Source: Oreocharis arfaki
Taxonomy: Eukaryota; Chordata; Aves; Passeriformes; Paramythiidae
DNA: 64,000 nucleotides
Assembly (NCBI GenBank): GCA_013398015.1
Contig: VZRR01005769.1
Coordinates: forward strand, 424,258 to 488,257
Reading direction: 5' to 3'
This document shows positions 40,181 to 51,819 of this stretch, piece by piece. The notes below the pieces were generated by a model, which was not told the DNA's origin, did not search any database, and was given only the letters and a program-made list of their open reading frames with translations. The translations under genes were made by a program, and so were the position numbers. How positions within the stretch are numbered: the first letter of the stretch is position 1; each line of letters begins with the position of its first letter.

Positions 40181-40940
40181 AGGTAAATGCAGAGTCCTGC
40201 GTGTGGGCTGCAATAACCCCACTCAGCAGTATGGGCTGGGAGGCTGCTTCCTGAGTAGGGGCAGACCTGGTGGAGAACCCAATGAATGTGGGTCAGCACT
40301 GCCCTTGTGGTAAAGTTGACCAGCTCCACCCTGGGCTGTATGAGCAAGTCTGTAGCCAGCAAGTTCAGGGAAGTGATTAGGCTGGACACGAGCTGGCCTT
40401 GGGCACTCACAGCCCAGAATGCCAACCATATCCTGGGCTGCATCCAAAGCAGGGTGGGCATCAGGGGAGGCAGGTGATTCTGTCCCTCTGCCCTGCTCTG
40501 GTGAGACCTACCCGGAGCACTGCGTCCAGCTCTGAAGTCCCAGCACAGGAAGGACATTGACCTGTTGGAGTGAGTCCAGAGGTCACCAAGATATCAAAGG
40601 GATGGAGCACCTGTCCTATGAGCAAAGGCTGAGCGAATTGGGGTTGTTCAGCCTGGAANTTTCTCCAACAAAACATGGAGTGACAGGGCAAGGGGGAATG
40701 GATTCAAACTGAGAGTAGGTTTAGATTACATTTTAGGAAAAAATTCTTTACTGTGAGAGTGGTGAGGCACTGGAACAGGTTGTGGATGTTCCATCTCTGG
40801 AAGTGTTAAAGGCCAGGTTGGATGGAGCTCTAAGCAACCTGGCCTAGTGAAGGGTGCCCCTGTCCATGGCAGGGTGGTTGGAACTGGATGATCTTTTAAG
40901 GTCCCTTTCAACCCAAATCATTCTGTGATTCTGTGATTAT
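40181..40940 (+). mobile_element. CR1 LINE, rearranged 5'-truncated copy with one ambiguous base
   Basis: A forward CR1 copy begins near ctgttcagcaaaggtaaatg and ends in two copies of the terminal 8-mer (attctgtgattctgtgatta, ending near 40940). The middle includes agcccagaatgccaaccata, tcctgggctgcatccaaagc and the QRRSPRYQRDGAPVL-like region, all standard for CR1 ORF2. Two features are abnormal. A segment at about 40329-40385 looks like a second, diverged copy of 40430-40485. Around the n at 40659 the sequence jumps from 'gttcagcctggaa' to 'acatggagtgacagggcaag', skipping a stretch normally present in CR1. The copy is non-functional. Confidence 0.92.
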
Positions 40941-41119
40941 TTCTATCCGCTTCTGGAATATTTTGGCCTTCGCAATACGAGCAAGACATTGCAGTGCTGG
41001 CCCAGCCAGAGGCCGTCAGGGTGAATTAGCGGGCTGGGAGCCACCACAGGGGAAGGGGGACCTTTAGGGGTGCTCTATGACAGTGTGGCTCCCTGAGGCA
41101 CAGCACTCTTGGTGTAACT

Positions 41120-41440
41120 GCTCTCTGCCAGGGATGGTGAAGATGGAACTGGTCCTTTCTTCGAGGTGCACAGGAGTAACGTGAGGGGCAACAGACACAT
41201 TGTAACAAGGGAAGTTTCAACTCCATACAGGGGAAAGAATTTCTTAAAACCAAGAGGGCCAAATGCTGGAGGAGAACCTAGGGAGGTTGTGGATGGTCTA
41301 TACTTTGGGTTATTAAAAAATGCAACTGGATGTGGCTCTGAGCAACCTCCTCTCACTGTCCCTGGTTTGAACAAGGGCTTGGACTAGTTGTTCTCCCGAC
41401 GTCTCTTCCAATTCAGGTTATTCTATGATTCTGTATGAGC
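41120..41440 (+). mobile_element. CR1 LINE 3'-end fragment of a second subfamily
   Basis: Immediately downstream of the previous CR1 lies another forward fragment. It contains gtgaggggcaacagacacat, gaacctagggaggttgtgga, ctggatgtggctctgagcaa and ggcttggactagttgttctc. It ends ttccaattcaggttattcta tgattctgta. This is the usual order of the last ~300 bp of CR1. The first ~60 bases are diverged, so the start is approximate. It represents a separate insertion from the copy ending at 40940. Confidence 0.85.
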
Positions 41441-44400
41441 TTCCACTTCTGTATAATCCACTGAAAATCTAATACAAGTATTAATATGATAGTGGAATGT
41501 GATCCTTTAAATGTCCTTATTTTTCCAAAAGTTATAATACAGTAAAGTTATTGTGAAAAGTTCTTTGTTTGGCTCCCTTCCAGCTACTTTACTTTGAAAA
41601 TTTTTATGAAAAGCTAATTCTGGTTTCATGGCTGAAGTGATTAATTAGGACAGGTAATGATTTTCTTGAAATTACAGAGGTTTGTTGTTTGTGCTACAGC
41701 TTATCCTAAACTGAAACTGTGCTTGCCCTTTTACTCCTTTTAAAATGCAGGTGATATCTAAGTCTGTAGAGGGTACGCTCAGGTTGCACATCCAGCACAG
41801 AATGACTCTTAGATGCTGCTATTTTGCTAATTGATTTTTTTTTTTTAAATATCCGTGGGCAGTAGTGTATTATTTGTGAAAATACCTATTTTTTTTCCTG
41901 TATTTTCACTTACCAGCTCATTGAAACAGTAGTTATATTTAAATGGGTTTTTAATGAGCCATGTAGAAAAGTGAAGCTCAAGGAATAATAAGAATTTGGG
42001 TCTGCCATGGGGCTATTAAAGTCAGTTCAGTAATCAGAAAACCTTCGAATTGATTTTGTATTTAGTTTCTTTCATTTCTAAATAATAATTGGCTACTCCC
42101 TTGCTAGAGATTTTCCTGAATTTATGTTTTTTTTTTTCTCTTACACTCATCTGTTCATTCACAGGCAACTTGTGTTTTGGGATGTTCCGGAGTCTGAGGT
42201 GCCGTTAGCTGAAATTTGATTTACTGCTGGGCCTTATTAAACAAGTACTCCCTAGTTCCGCATTGTAACATGGACTGAGTAATACACAGACTGCTTTGGG
42301 TATAGGTGGTTATTGCCAACCCTAAAGAGTTGCTAGACTCCTGTGCTTATGTTCTCTTGCAATCTCCCTCACTTGCGCTAGTTGCAGAGGATGTGTGTAG
42401 TTAGTTCTGTTGGTGCCGTGCTAGTTCACTGTACTTGAGACTGGAAATGCTTTTTGCTGAGGAAAGGATGCCAGCAATGTTCATGTTTAAATTTTTTGCC
42501 AGCCTCCTCCATGTCCTCTTCCCAGCTCCTTGCTGCTCACGTCTGAAAGTGTATGGCCGTGCTGTGAGAGGGGTTGAAATCTCCCACGTCAGCAGCCCAG
42601 GTGGCTGTCACAGTGAGTGCAGACAGAGACCTGTACAGTGGGACTGCAGGGCAGGGCTGGGCTTAACCCTCTGGCATCAGGGGTTAAAGGAAATGCTTGA
42701 AGTAGCTACTTTAGGTGAAGATGTTTTCACAAGGCTAATTTAGGTTTTAGAATCTCATTTGGACCATCAAAATCTATATTCAAGGACTATAAGTCCCCTG
42801 TGGAAAAAGTTCAGTTATTAAGCATAAACTGAGAACCAGAACCCTTGACAGCATTGATGCCTCACCAGAGGTGTGTGGTTGAGCTGCTCCATCACTTGGA
42901 GCTGCCTCACAAGGTCTGTGCTCTCTGTTCTCCTGGAGCCAGAGAAATGACAGCTTGTGTGAAAAGCAGTTTTGTCCATGGATGGGCATCCTGCAGGAGA
43001 AGCTGTTCAGTATAAATGCCAGAAGACCATAGCAGCTGTGAAAGGGAAGACCACATCTGGAAGTTGTATAGACCAGGAGGGGAAGTGCAGGGTTCAGCCA
43101 GGGGAATCCAGACACTTCTGGTTGCTCAGCAGATTAACTACTGAATGATTGGCCACTGAACAGCCAGAACAAATTAGGAATGTTCTTGTATGAAATTATC
43201 TCCTAAGTGTCCTTCTGGTGAGAAGAAACCAGATATTTAATATTTAATCTCAGAAGGTAAGTTATTTCAGTTTCACTCAGTGTTATAAGAGTGGATAAGA
43301 AGTGCAGAGCCTCTATGAAACCCAGAGGATATGAAAACCAGATGATCAGTTGCTGTCTTTCTAGCAGGAGAATGGAGCTGTAATCCTAACTGATTTTAAA
43401 ATAAATCTGAAATCATTGCTGGTGCCTACACATGAGCCAGTATCAGATTAATCAATTAATATCACAAAAGAATTAGCAAGTTTTGGGCAAATACTTAGGA
43501 ACATGCAAAATTCAAGTGATCTTTTTGACAATCTTGTCATAGTGGTGGAAAAATACAGCAGAAGTTTCTAGCTTTATGAATTTCTGTGGAGTGGAGGATT
43601 TCTGGTTTTGTGGTTTTGTGCTGGAGAGAGATGACCTGATCAGACCATTTGATAGTGATGAATTGGTTTATATGATGGTAGTACTTAATGAAAATGTAAA
43701 CAGCCATTGCTGGTGGAAATAGTTTTTTAATCCAGTTAATTAACATTCAAGTACTTAATCTAGTCTATTAATTAAGGCTGCATATGTGTTTACTAATTTT
43801 TAATTACTTTAAAATAGACAGAAATTGTAATAATTAATGTTGGAATGCAGACTGCTGCTGCTGTGTCAATATTAAAATAAATCAATCTTCTTGCCTTTTA
43901 TTTATTTAAGTAAATATAACCTGGTTAGTATCATGTGTTGAGTCTCAGACAGAGCGATAGAGAAGCTCATCCTCTCTTTTAGAAAGAATAAGATTGTAAT
44001 TAATTCAGTACAACCTGGTGTTATAGAGGGCTGAATGCAGTCATGGGCTGGAATGCCTTCCTCCTATCCCAGAGCCAAAGGCGCCTCAGTAAAACTTTGG
44101 TTTGATATCTCAGGCTGTGAAATAATTTCTTTGTAAGCCATTTGCTTGATGAAGCTAATATATTTAGCAAAAAAAATTATGCTACTCTCTCTTCATTGTC
44201 TGTTTGCAATAGAAAGACTCCTTATCAGTCAAAAGAGAAGAGCATTAATTTGCTGGTTTTTAAACTATATTCCTACTTTTTTTTTTTGTCTTCAGAGGAT
44301 AAGGATAGCAATAAAAAAACCCCACATCTCTTGAAATATACTGATGATGACAAGTATGCTTTTTACAGCTGGGATAATTGTTGAATTTTACTGCGGTTTT

Positions 44401-45050
44401 GTATTTCTAAAAAAAGAAAAACTGTTGATTAAACACTGAATGCTGTTGCTTTTTAAAATAATCGTGTCTTTTTTTGATAATTCACATGATTGCTTGTATT
44501 TCTTGATGTGGAGTTTAGAAAGTATTTTAATTTATGCAGTTGACCATTTAAGGACTTACTCTAATTCCATTGCTGAAATGGGATTAACATTTCCATAAGT
44601 TATGAACTGAACAAAGCTGCTGTCTTTATATCTGAATGTGTTAATGAATATTTGAAAGTGATTTTTTCTTGAAAACGTTGTATACGCATACAATGGGGAC
44701 CAAAATCTCACGTTGTTCAAACTGATGACACTTCCTGTGCCATCTTACCAGGATAAATAATGATATTAAAACCTCTCACCTTTCTGTTGCTTTTGCCATG
44801 TTATAATAAGAAATGTAAGCATGCCAATCTAAATTAAGCCTATAATTTATTACAGTTGTTTTGGGATGACAAAGTAGTTTGGTTTTACTTGATTTTATTT
44901 CCTATTTGCAGATTTTTAGTTCAGTGATTGAAAAATGAAGATGGTCCTGTTATCTCAGATGATTAAAAGCACTGTAACCAATTAAACCATATTCTCATAT
45001 CTTTGATGCATTCAAGTTGAGGTCCCATGGAATAGGGGGTGGATAAAATA

Positions 45051-45074
45051 TATTATTATTATTACTATTACTAT
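45051..45074. repeat. TAT/TAC trinucleotide microsatellite
   Basis: Eight trinucleotide units (four TAT, then alternating TAC and TAT). Confidence 0.85.
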
Positions 45075-47246
45075 GAATTAATTAGCTATTGTAGATATGA
45101 TAGTTGGTCTTTGGTGTGGGTTTGTCTTTCACAAAGAAAAATAAAATGAAACCAATCCAAATGGCTCCAATACTCACTGAATTTTGGTGGAAGTTCTTTT
45201 AAAGAGATGATCGTGGTCTAATACTGAACAGCTAAGCTATTTTCTTTATTAATGCATTACTATGGTTTCTTCAGTCCTTCTGCTGTTCATTTCTGCATAA
45301 GACTGGATGTTATGATGAGTTTCTCATGTCACTGCAAGCAATGAGATCTGAAACTGAAGAACAGAGAACAGGAGGCATTACATACATAATTTCAGGTATT
45401 GGAAATAACAGAGTGATTCTTGAAAGGTTAGGATAACTTCAGTCATTTATTTCTTATTAAAAAGGAAAAAAATCTGCATGGAAGCAGTCTCCTGAGAATA
45501 AAGATGTTTCCAGAAAAGATAGCCATCTTCATTTTCTACTCTTTTTGTAAATCTGGCATCTAAAGCCCAGCAAAACACCGTAGGCTTACCATTGACTTCA
45601 GGGCTGATAAAAGCTGGTCTAGTAATGTGTGGTCCATTCTTTGCCAAATTAAAAACCTCTCTGTGGCCTTCAAACATGACTCACCGAGAGGCCTTTTCTC
45701 TGCCACAGAGCAGTGTTTGTTGCTGTGGATTCCTTCAGCAAAAGGTTCTTCATGGCTCCAGTGACCTACACCTGTGGTTCCTTCTATGTTGCCATGAGGT
45801 GTCTAAAAGGTCTTTGTTTTGTTTCTTCTTCCTGCAAGGATGGTAGTTGAGGTATGTTCTCTGGTCCTCCAGCAGTACAATTCCTCTCCTCTAATAATCT
45901 CCTTTGGTTAAAATAAATGGTGTTGGGGAAATCAGAGATGAGTGCTTGATACCATAATACAATGCAAAATATTTGGCTGTCCTTGTTTCCTGCGAGCTCA
46001 TCATCTTGCAGAATGACATACCAGGGTCTGGAAATCAAGATTCAGCAGAATTTATTTGCATTAAGTCTTCCAGTCCCAAAGACTTTCTAGCTCATTAAGA
46101 GGACTGAGTGTACCATTGTAGTGCTGTTTTACAACGAACTTCCTAACCTGTGTTCCTAATGCTAATTAGATTTGGAGAAGGCTACCATGGCTTGTGTTTC
46201 TTCATGCTGAAAAAATGTTACAACTTGGTGTGCTTTTTAATGGAACTGAAGCCTTTTGAAGGTTTGATGCTGTCAAAATAGTGAATACCTGCAAAAAAAT
46301 GATATGATCAAAAGCTTAGCTTGAAATAAGAAACATTAATTTTTAGATGTTCTGAAGTTATAGGTTGTAGACTGTCTGGAATAGGCAAAAACTGGAGGCA
46401 ACTTAGAGTAGGAGATAACATATATAGAGATTTATATGCACATACCTTTTTTCATGTATATAATATCTATCATATACTTGCAGCTGCATTCATCGAATAA
46501 TATTTTTCAATCAGCCTCTAAGGAACAGAATGTAATTGGGGGATTTATCTTGATACATGACATGCAAAGGACAAAAAGATTTGATGTTTCATGCCTAGGA
46601 TTCTCAAATGCTTTGTTTGTCTTTTCTTGTAATACCTTACAGATCTTCAATTGTGGATTAATTTATTTCCAGTTGCTGGGGATTGGTAATTAGCTTGCTA
46701 TAAAACAATAAGAGAGTTATGAGTAAAGTTTTAGAAGCATATTTTTGTAAGCATTGATATTTCACAATGTGTTAGAAAATTAAATTTCCAATACTCTTGA
46801 GCTACTGACATTTTGGTGTTGTCACATTTCTTTTGTGTGTAGATTTCTCAAGCATAAAATAATGACTTTTATGGTAAAAATATGTTCCAGCTGTCTGCAG
46901 CTGCAGTCTGGTTTTCCTGCTGCTACCTACCTTTCAACTAGCACTGGAGAGAGCATGGGTCCTTTATCCATTTTCAGTTTCTTCTTTCTCTTTTTTGCAT
47001 GCCTGAGCCTAAATTTGCATTAGATATGGAATTATTGGCAGAAGTTTGCTACTCTCTGTAATTTCAAAATGACTGGTTAAAAAGAGTAAATGCCTGAGAA
47101 TACTTTCAAAAGCTGAATTCCCGAATGATTTCCACTTGGGCTTAGAGTTGCAGTTTTAAATTTTGTTGTTGATGCTTATGTAAGTTAAATTTGAGTAAAG
47201 GGACTATTATTAAAATATTTTGGCTAAGATGATGTTGAAATCGCTT

Positions 47247-47261
47247 AAAAAAAAAAAAAAA
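47247..47261. repeat. Poly-A (15)
   Basis: An uninterrupted run of 15 A about 1.2 kb upstream of the PARD3 exon. No retroposon sequence is recognisable before it. Confidence 0.9.
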
Positions 47262-48380
47262 GAGAAAATGACCTCTGATGCCTTTAGGTTACGTAAAGTT
47301 TTAGCTGTTGTTCTAACAGAATAAACAATTTGCAGAGACCAGCATAGGTTTAAGTTGATTTGCTCCATTTACCCTTCCAATCTGGACAGAAGAATGTAAT
47401 GCTTTCTTGGAAATGTCTTTCAAATATTATATTACAGATTAATTTGCAGGCTGCAGAATGCTGCTATCCATAAAACTTTTTTCTCCATCTTGAAAATTAA
47501 GTTCTAAAATGAAATGTGTATAAGAGCTGGCATTATCTCTTTCAGTATGTTACCAAAGATAAATTAGGATAAATTATTTGTTTCAAATAAATGGAAATAT
47601 TTGTTTTAAATAAAATCATTTACAGTGGAAAAAATATCTCATGTTTATCAAAAATCACCATGATGTTTTCCTCTTTTTCTTGCAATGGTGAACACAAATT
47701 TAGTAAATCTTTATTGAATTCGTGACTTGGCAAAGTTCCAAATTGGACTTGCAATTTCAAACTTGTCGTGGAGAAGTTGATTGCAAACAAATATAGAATA
47801 TCTCCATAAATCTGACTAAAGAACTTTTGCAAGAGAAGCCCACAAGTTAGGTTGTAATAATAGATAATAAAACAACAGATGGCAGATTAATAGATGATAA
47901 CTGGTTGTGATTATAACACTTCCTTGACTTTGCATTTTGTCTGTAGCTTTCAGCGTGTATCAACGTAACTTCTTGTATGTTTTTAATCTGTAGAACTGTG
48001 GTTTTACTCATGATTTGACTCTGTAGTAATGATGTGCATAGAGGTATTTAAACAGAGTTATTAAATTCCGGTGCACAGGCATCAATCCACACTCAGATAG
48101 TTTTCTGCATTTCTGGGTAAGATGAAGTGGTTTGCGGGGGAAGGTGCAACCCTTGCTTTCCTGACTTGGTGCCATTCTTTCTATGGCTCACAGTGATGAG
48201 TTTCATGTCCCATCAGAGCTGTTGACCCTTTGTAGTATCCAATTAATGGCTGCCTTTCCTTGGGCTGATGATGTTGTGATCTAGGCATTGATCGGAGTCT
48301 CTGCTGATAGACACTTCTTGCTCTTTGGTGGGAAGAAATGATGGAATGCTGATCTGCAATGGCACTTTGATGGTGTTGAG

Positions 48381-48421
48381 TTTTTTTTTTTTTTAACAGT
48401 AGATTAAATTGTCATTTGCAG
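48381..48421 (+). promoter_or_regulatory. PARD3: 3' splice site of the PARD3 exon, with upstream decoy AG
   Basis: The true acceptor AG is at 48420-48421, fixed by the reading frame of the exon. A run of 14 T at 48381-48394 is the strongest pyrimidine tract, but it leads into another AG at 48398-48399 (ttttaacag). Only a weak tract (attgtcatttgcag) separates that AG from the real one. Using the upstream AG would add 22 nt (48400-48421), shift the frame and begin with TAG. Function is inferred from sequence only. Confidence 0.8.
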
Positions 48422-48602
48422 CTCGTGGCTGTGTTTGACGAGCAAGATCCACACCATGGGGGTGATGGCACCAGCGCCAGCTCGACAGGCACGCAAAGCC
48501 CAGAGATTTTTGGCAGTGAGCTTGGCTCCAACGCGGCATCTGCCTTTCAGCCTTACCAAGCAACAAGTGAAATTGAGGTCACCCCGTCAGTCCTTCGTGC
48601 AA
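48422..48602 (+). CDS. PARD3: PARD3 coding exon (third coding exon, residues ~75-134)
   Basis: This internal exon of the polarity scaffold PAR-3 reads LVAVFDEQDPHH, then a Gly/Ser/Thr-rich stretch (GTSASSTGTQSPEIFGSEL), then FQPYQATSEIEVTPSVLRA. I recognise this as vertebrate PARD3 from memory. In the family, PAR-3 binds PAR-6 and aPKC at tight junctions and the apical cortex. The first ~9 residues complete the last strand of the N-terminal self-association (PB1-like) domain; the rest is the linker before PDZ1. The exon starts in phase 0 after ...tttgcag and ends with GCA A, leaving one base of the next codon (Asn in other vertebrates), followed by gtgagt. Length is 181 nt, matching 60 codons plus 1 as expected. 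The only visible change from the mammalian protein I remember is SNAAS where mammals have TNNVS, with no indel. Identity is very secure; exon numbering rests on memory of the human gene. Confidence 0.96.
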
Positions 48603-48608
48603 GTGAGT
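48600..48608 (+). promoter_or_regulatory. PARD3: 5' splice site of the PARD3 exon
   Basis: The donor reads caa|gtgagt with the GT at 48603-48604, matching the MAG|GTRAGT consensus at all but the last exon base. It leaves the reading frame in phase 1, as expected for a split Asn codon at this PARD3 junction. Confidence 0.85.
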
Positions 48609-50689
48609 AAATGTTCTCTGTATCTCAACGTGTTTCGTCTAAATTTACAGAGATGCCAAGTGCTGTTACCCACTGATGCTGCTGGGAAAAGTGATTCATT
48701 ATCTGTCCTTATCGAAAGCTGATCAGAACTGAGAAACTGCATAAATGCTTCTTGCATGCAAGTAAACAATCCTGTTCTGTTTTAATAAATTATTTATAGG
48801 CTTGCTTTTAGGAGCCATAAGCTCCTTCTATGCTGCCAGTTTAAAATCGTCCTCACACTGAAAATCACAGCGAAATTTCCAAATGTAGTGGCTGCAAGGT
48901 GTAATTTTCAGTTTGCCAGTTTTATTCCATTTAATGAACAAAATGGTAAAAAGAAACTAAAGATAGGAGCACATTCTACTTAACCTGTCAACGTTGCTAG
49001 GTTATGCCTGTCACCTTTCCATAAAAACACCTGCTAAAATGTGCATTTACTGTGTTGCAAAAATACACTTCTTTAAAAAGCAGAAACTATAGCCAGAAAC
49101 ATCCCTTTATTTTGTTTATTTTAATGTGGTGAACATTTGTTGGAAAACCATGTAGCAGGAATTACTTATCGCATTTCTCGCTCAGGCAGGTTCTTTGAAT
49201 ATTTGAGCTTATTAAGAAGAAAAATTGTGGAATGAAATTTACTGTGTGATTTTCATTATTGTTAAAAGTACCATGAAAACAAGTCAATGTGGATAAGGCT
49301 TTGTGTCCTTTTATCTGTAGTGTCTATCATTTTGCTCACTGAACTTTTGAAATAGTGGCTCCACTCCAGAAAATTCTTAGCAGAAGTTAATATTATCAGT
49401 CCTTTGATATTTTACAGACACATTGTTTTTTAAAAAAAAAAAGTAATTTCCAAGAGACTGCTTTTGTGTAGTTGTTCTTTTAATGCATAAAATCTGTGTT
49501 TAGGCAGTCAGGTAAAATGCAAATAGAGAAGTTACCACTCCATTCAGTTTGAGGGGTTTTGTACCAGAATGTTTTCTGTAAAATTGAGGGAATAACATTT
49601 AACAGTTAGCTTATGTAGAGCTGAATGTGTATCTTTTCAAGCTATAACTATGCTTCGTTGCAACACAGAATTAAATTAGGGAAGGATTAATGGCAAAATA
49701 AAGAAGTATCCTGGAATTTCAGGACCCTTCGATTTTGGTGTCACTAGAGTATGTCACTGCTAAATGCACATCTCATTTCCATGCATAAGCCAGAAAACTG
49801 CCCTCCTCAGTTCTCAACATGATGGGGGTTAGAGCAGGCAAATGTATACACATTTTCTCCTTAGTGTGATTATCTGGTGTATTATACAATACATGAATGT
49901 TAGTGCATCAAAATCATACAGTACAGAAAAAAATTAGTGATATATTGGACTGCTCACTTATCTTTGGTGTCATTCTGGAAAATACATGGAATACTTGGCT
50001 AGTTCCCCGATTGCTAAAATGACCAAAGAGGGGTTTGAGACCCTTCAATACAAAGGTCTTTAGAAATATAGAAAACTTTTAAAACTGTTGGTAAGTATTA
50101 CAGGTCTTTGACACTTTTTATAATGCAATAATAAAGTGTGTGAAACAATTTGTAATAAATATGTTATCAGAAATCAGTGATGTTCTCTTATCTATCTAAT
50201 TCTTTTTTTTTAAATGTTGACAGATATATTTTGGTTTTAAGTGTTCCAAACTGTTGGGTTAGAATCCCGGTGCAGTAATATTATCCCATACTAAACATAC
50301 CTATTTCAGGAATTTCATTTAAATATACATTGAAAATGGAAATACTATCCTTATTGTACTTCCTTTATAACTTGTGAAGTGAAGCATAGCATACAAATGG
50401 TATTCTCAGTATTTCAAATAATTATCTTCTTACTCTGTAAGTTCTATTCAGCAAATAAAACCCATCCAGTTTTGCGGTAGATGCAGATCCTGATTATTAC
50501 ATGTTGACAAGGTCATATATCTATTAATTGGATTGGAGATGGGATACAAAATTGCTGTAATTATTGTAATTTTACAGCTAATTGCAGGGTTGGCGGTGAA
50601 TATTTTACTTCTAACAAATGAAAAACAGTATTCCGTCTGAAATTGGTTTATAGCATTTGAGACGTTTTGTTTTACATCTCTGGTGCTGT

Positions 50690-50830
50690 TTGCGGGCGAG
50701 GCGGGCTCTGCTCCGCGGCGGTTCCCGCGCGGCCGCGCAGCTTTGTGCCCTTGTGCTGCCGCCCTCCTGCAGCCTCTGCTCCCAGGCAGCACCTCCGTGC
50801 ATTAGGCTGGGGCTCGAGGGCCTGCTGGGA
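50690..50830. promoter_or_regulatory. CpG-dense patch inside the PARD3 intron
   Basis: Against AT-rich intron, this stretch is strongly GC-rich and packed with CpG. It includes gcgggcgaggcgggc, ctccgcggcggttcccgcgc and ggccgcgcag. It is too short for a classical CpG island but resembles the core of a small unmethylated island. There is no recognisable start-exon reading frame. It lies 2.1 kb downstream of the exon, so it could be an internal promoter or enhancer, or simply a local GC-rich tract. Function is inference. Confidence 0.4.
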
Positions 50831-51819
50831 TCCTCCTCTCTTTGTTCTGGTTGCCATGCTACCCCTTTTGTTTGTTTGTAGATCACACCATCGTTTCTCT
50901 CCCAGCAAGGGAAAGGTTAGCTAGATCAGGTCCAGCTGGAAAAGTAATACTCATCTGGAGTCCCTCTTTTCCCATGCACAAACACAGCCTGTACTTTGCA
51001 TGTGGGATGTGTGTATGTGTGTGAAATTCAATCTTCCCATATAAATGTGGAAACAAAAAGGAGGCTGGCCCATACCCCCTGTGTTGTTTTGCACTGTGAA
51101 AACAATTCATTGATACAAGCAGTAGATTTATTTGTGTTTCTTATCTAGCTGTTTCTTTTTTACTGCTTTTCTGTTACCCAAGTTAAACTTCTTCTTGTTG
51201 TATTTCATCACTTCAGCTGCATCTTTTTTCTAAGCCTACGGTACACAAGGCGGTTTTTGTGTTGTGCCTGCGTGCTTTCTGGGAAGAGGTTGGAAGCTCA
51301 GTGCAGAAGATTGTTAAAGCAGACTGATGTTTATTCCCTGCTGAAATATAAACTGGAGGCGCAGGTGAAAATTGCCAAACCTAATGAGCAATTTGGCAGA
51401 TAAGACAGGATGTCAGGCAGTGACAGTTCAGCAGCGGGTGCACTGCCTGTGAACCAAGTTGTTTGTTTCACAGTACTGCATTTAAATATTGTAAATAAAA
51501 TCCCTTTCCAGCTACATGAGATATTGTGAAAAGGGTCATCTCTTTGTCTTGTTTTCCTTTTAAATTATTTAGCTTGTTCAAGAACTAAGACCACCCTTGG
51601 TTATTTGTCTTGGTGTGATTATATGTAACAAGTCTCTCTGAATATTTCAGCAGTTACAGTGAAAAAACATTTTTAATACATAACATTATTTGGAAAACAT
51701 GATAAGAGAGGTAGAGAGGTTTGGAGAGCTGATGTTTTTTCCCTTAAGGGGGAATAAGGGGGCATGAAATCCTCTTTTTTCTTCAGCTGCTTAATGGAAG
51801 GGTATTGAGAAAATGAAGC

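Larger units (their letters stand above)
41441..48380. other. Unique intron upstream of the PARD3 exon
   Basis: AT-rich sequence with a trinucleotide microsatellite (45.05 kb), a poly-A run (47.25 kb) and one exon-like segment at 44296-44353 treated under findings. No gene or transposon is recognised. Confidence 0.55.
1..48421 (+). other. PARD3: PARD3 intron upstream of the recognised exon (partial)
   Basis: Everything 5' of the exon is taken as intron because no frame shows a recognisable protein. I searched by eye for the expected preceding exon (YWIQVHRLEHGDGG...DDKDR) and did not find it, so the intron continues beyond position 1. The sequence is AT-rich with scattered CR1 pieces, one LTR-like block and simple repeats, listed separately. 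A short unannotated non-coding RNA cannot be excluded. Confidence 0.85.

Noticed and set aside
50240..50285. tRNA T-arm-like motif (gggttagaatccc)
   Set aside because: No A-box, acceptor stem or anticodon arm can be drawn around it, so neither a tRNA nor a tRNA-derived SINE is supported.
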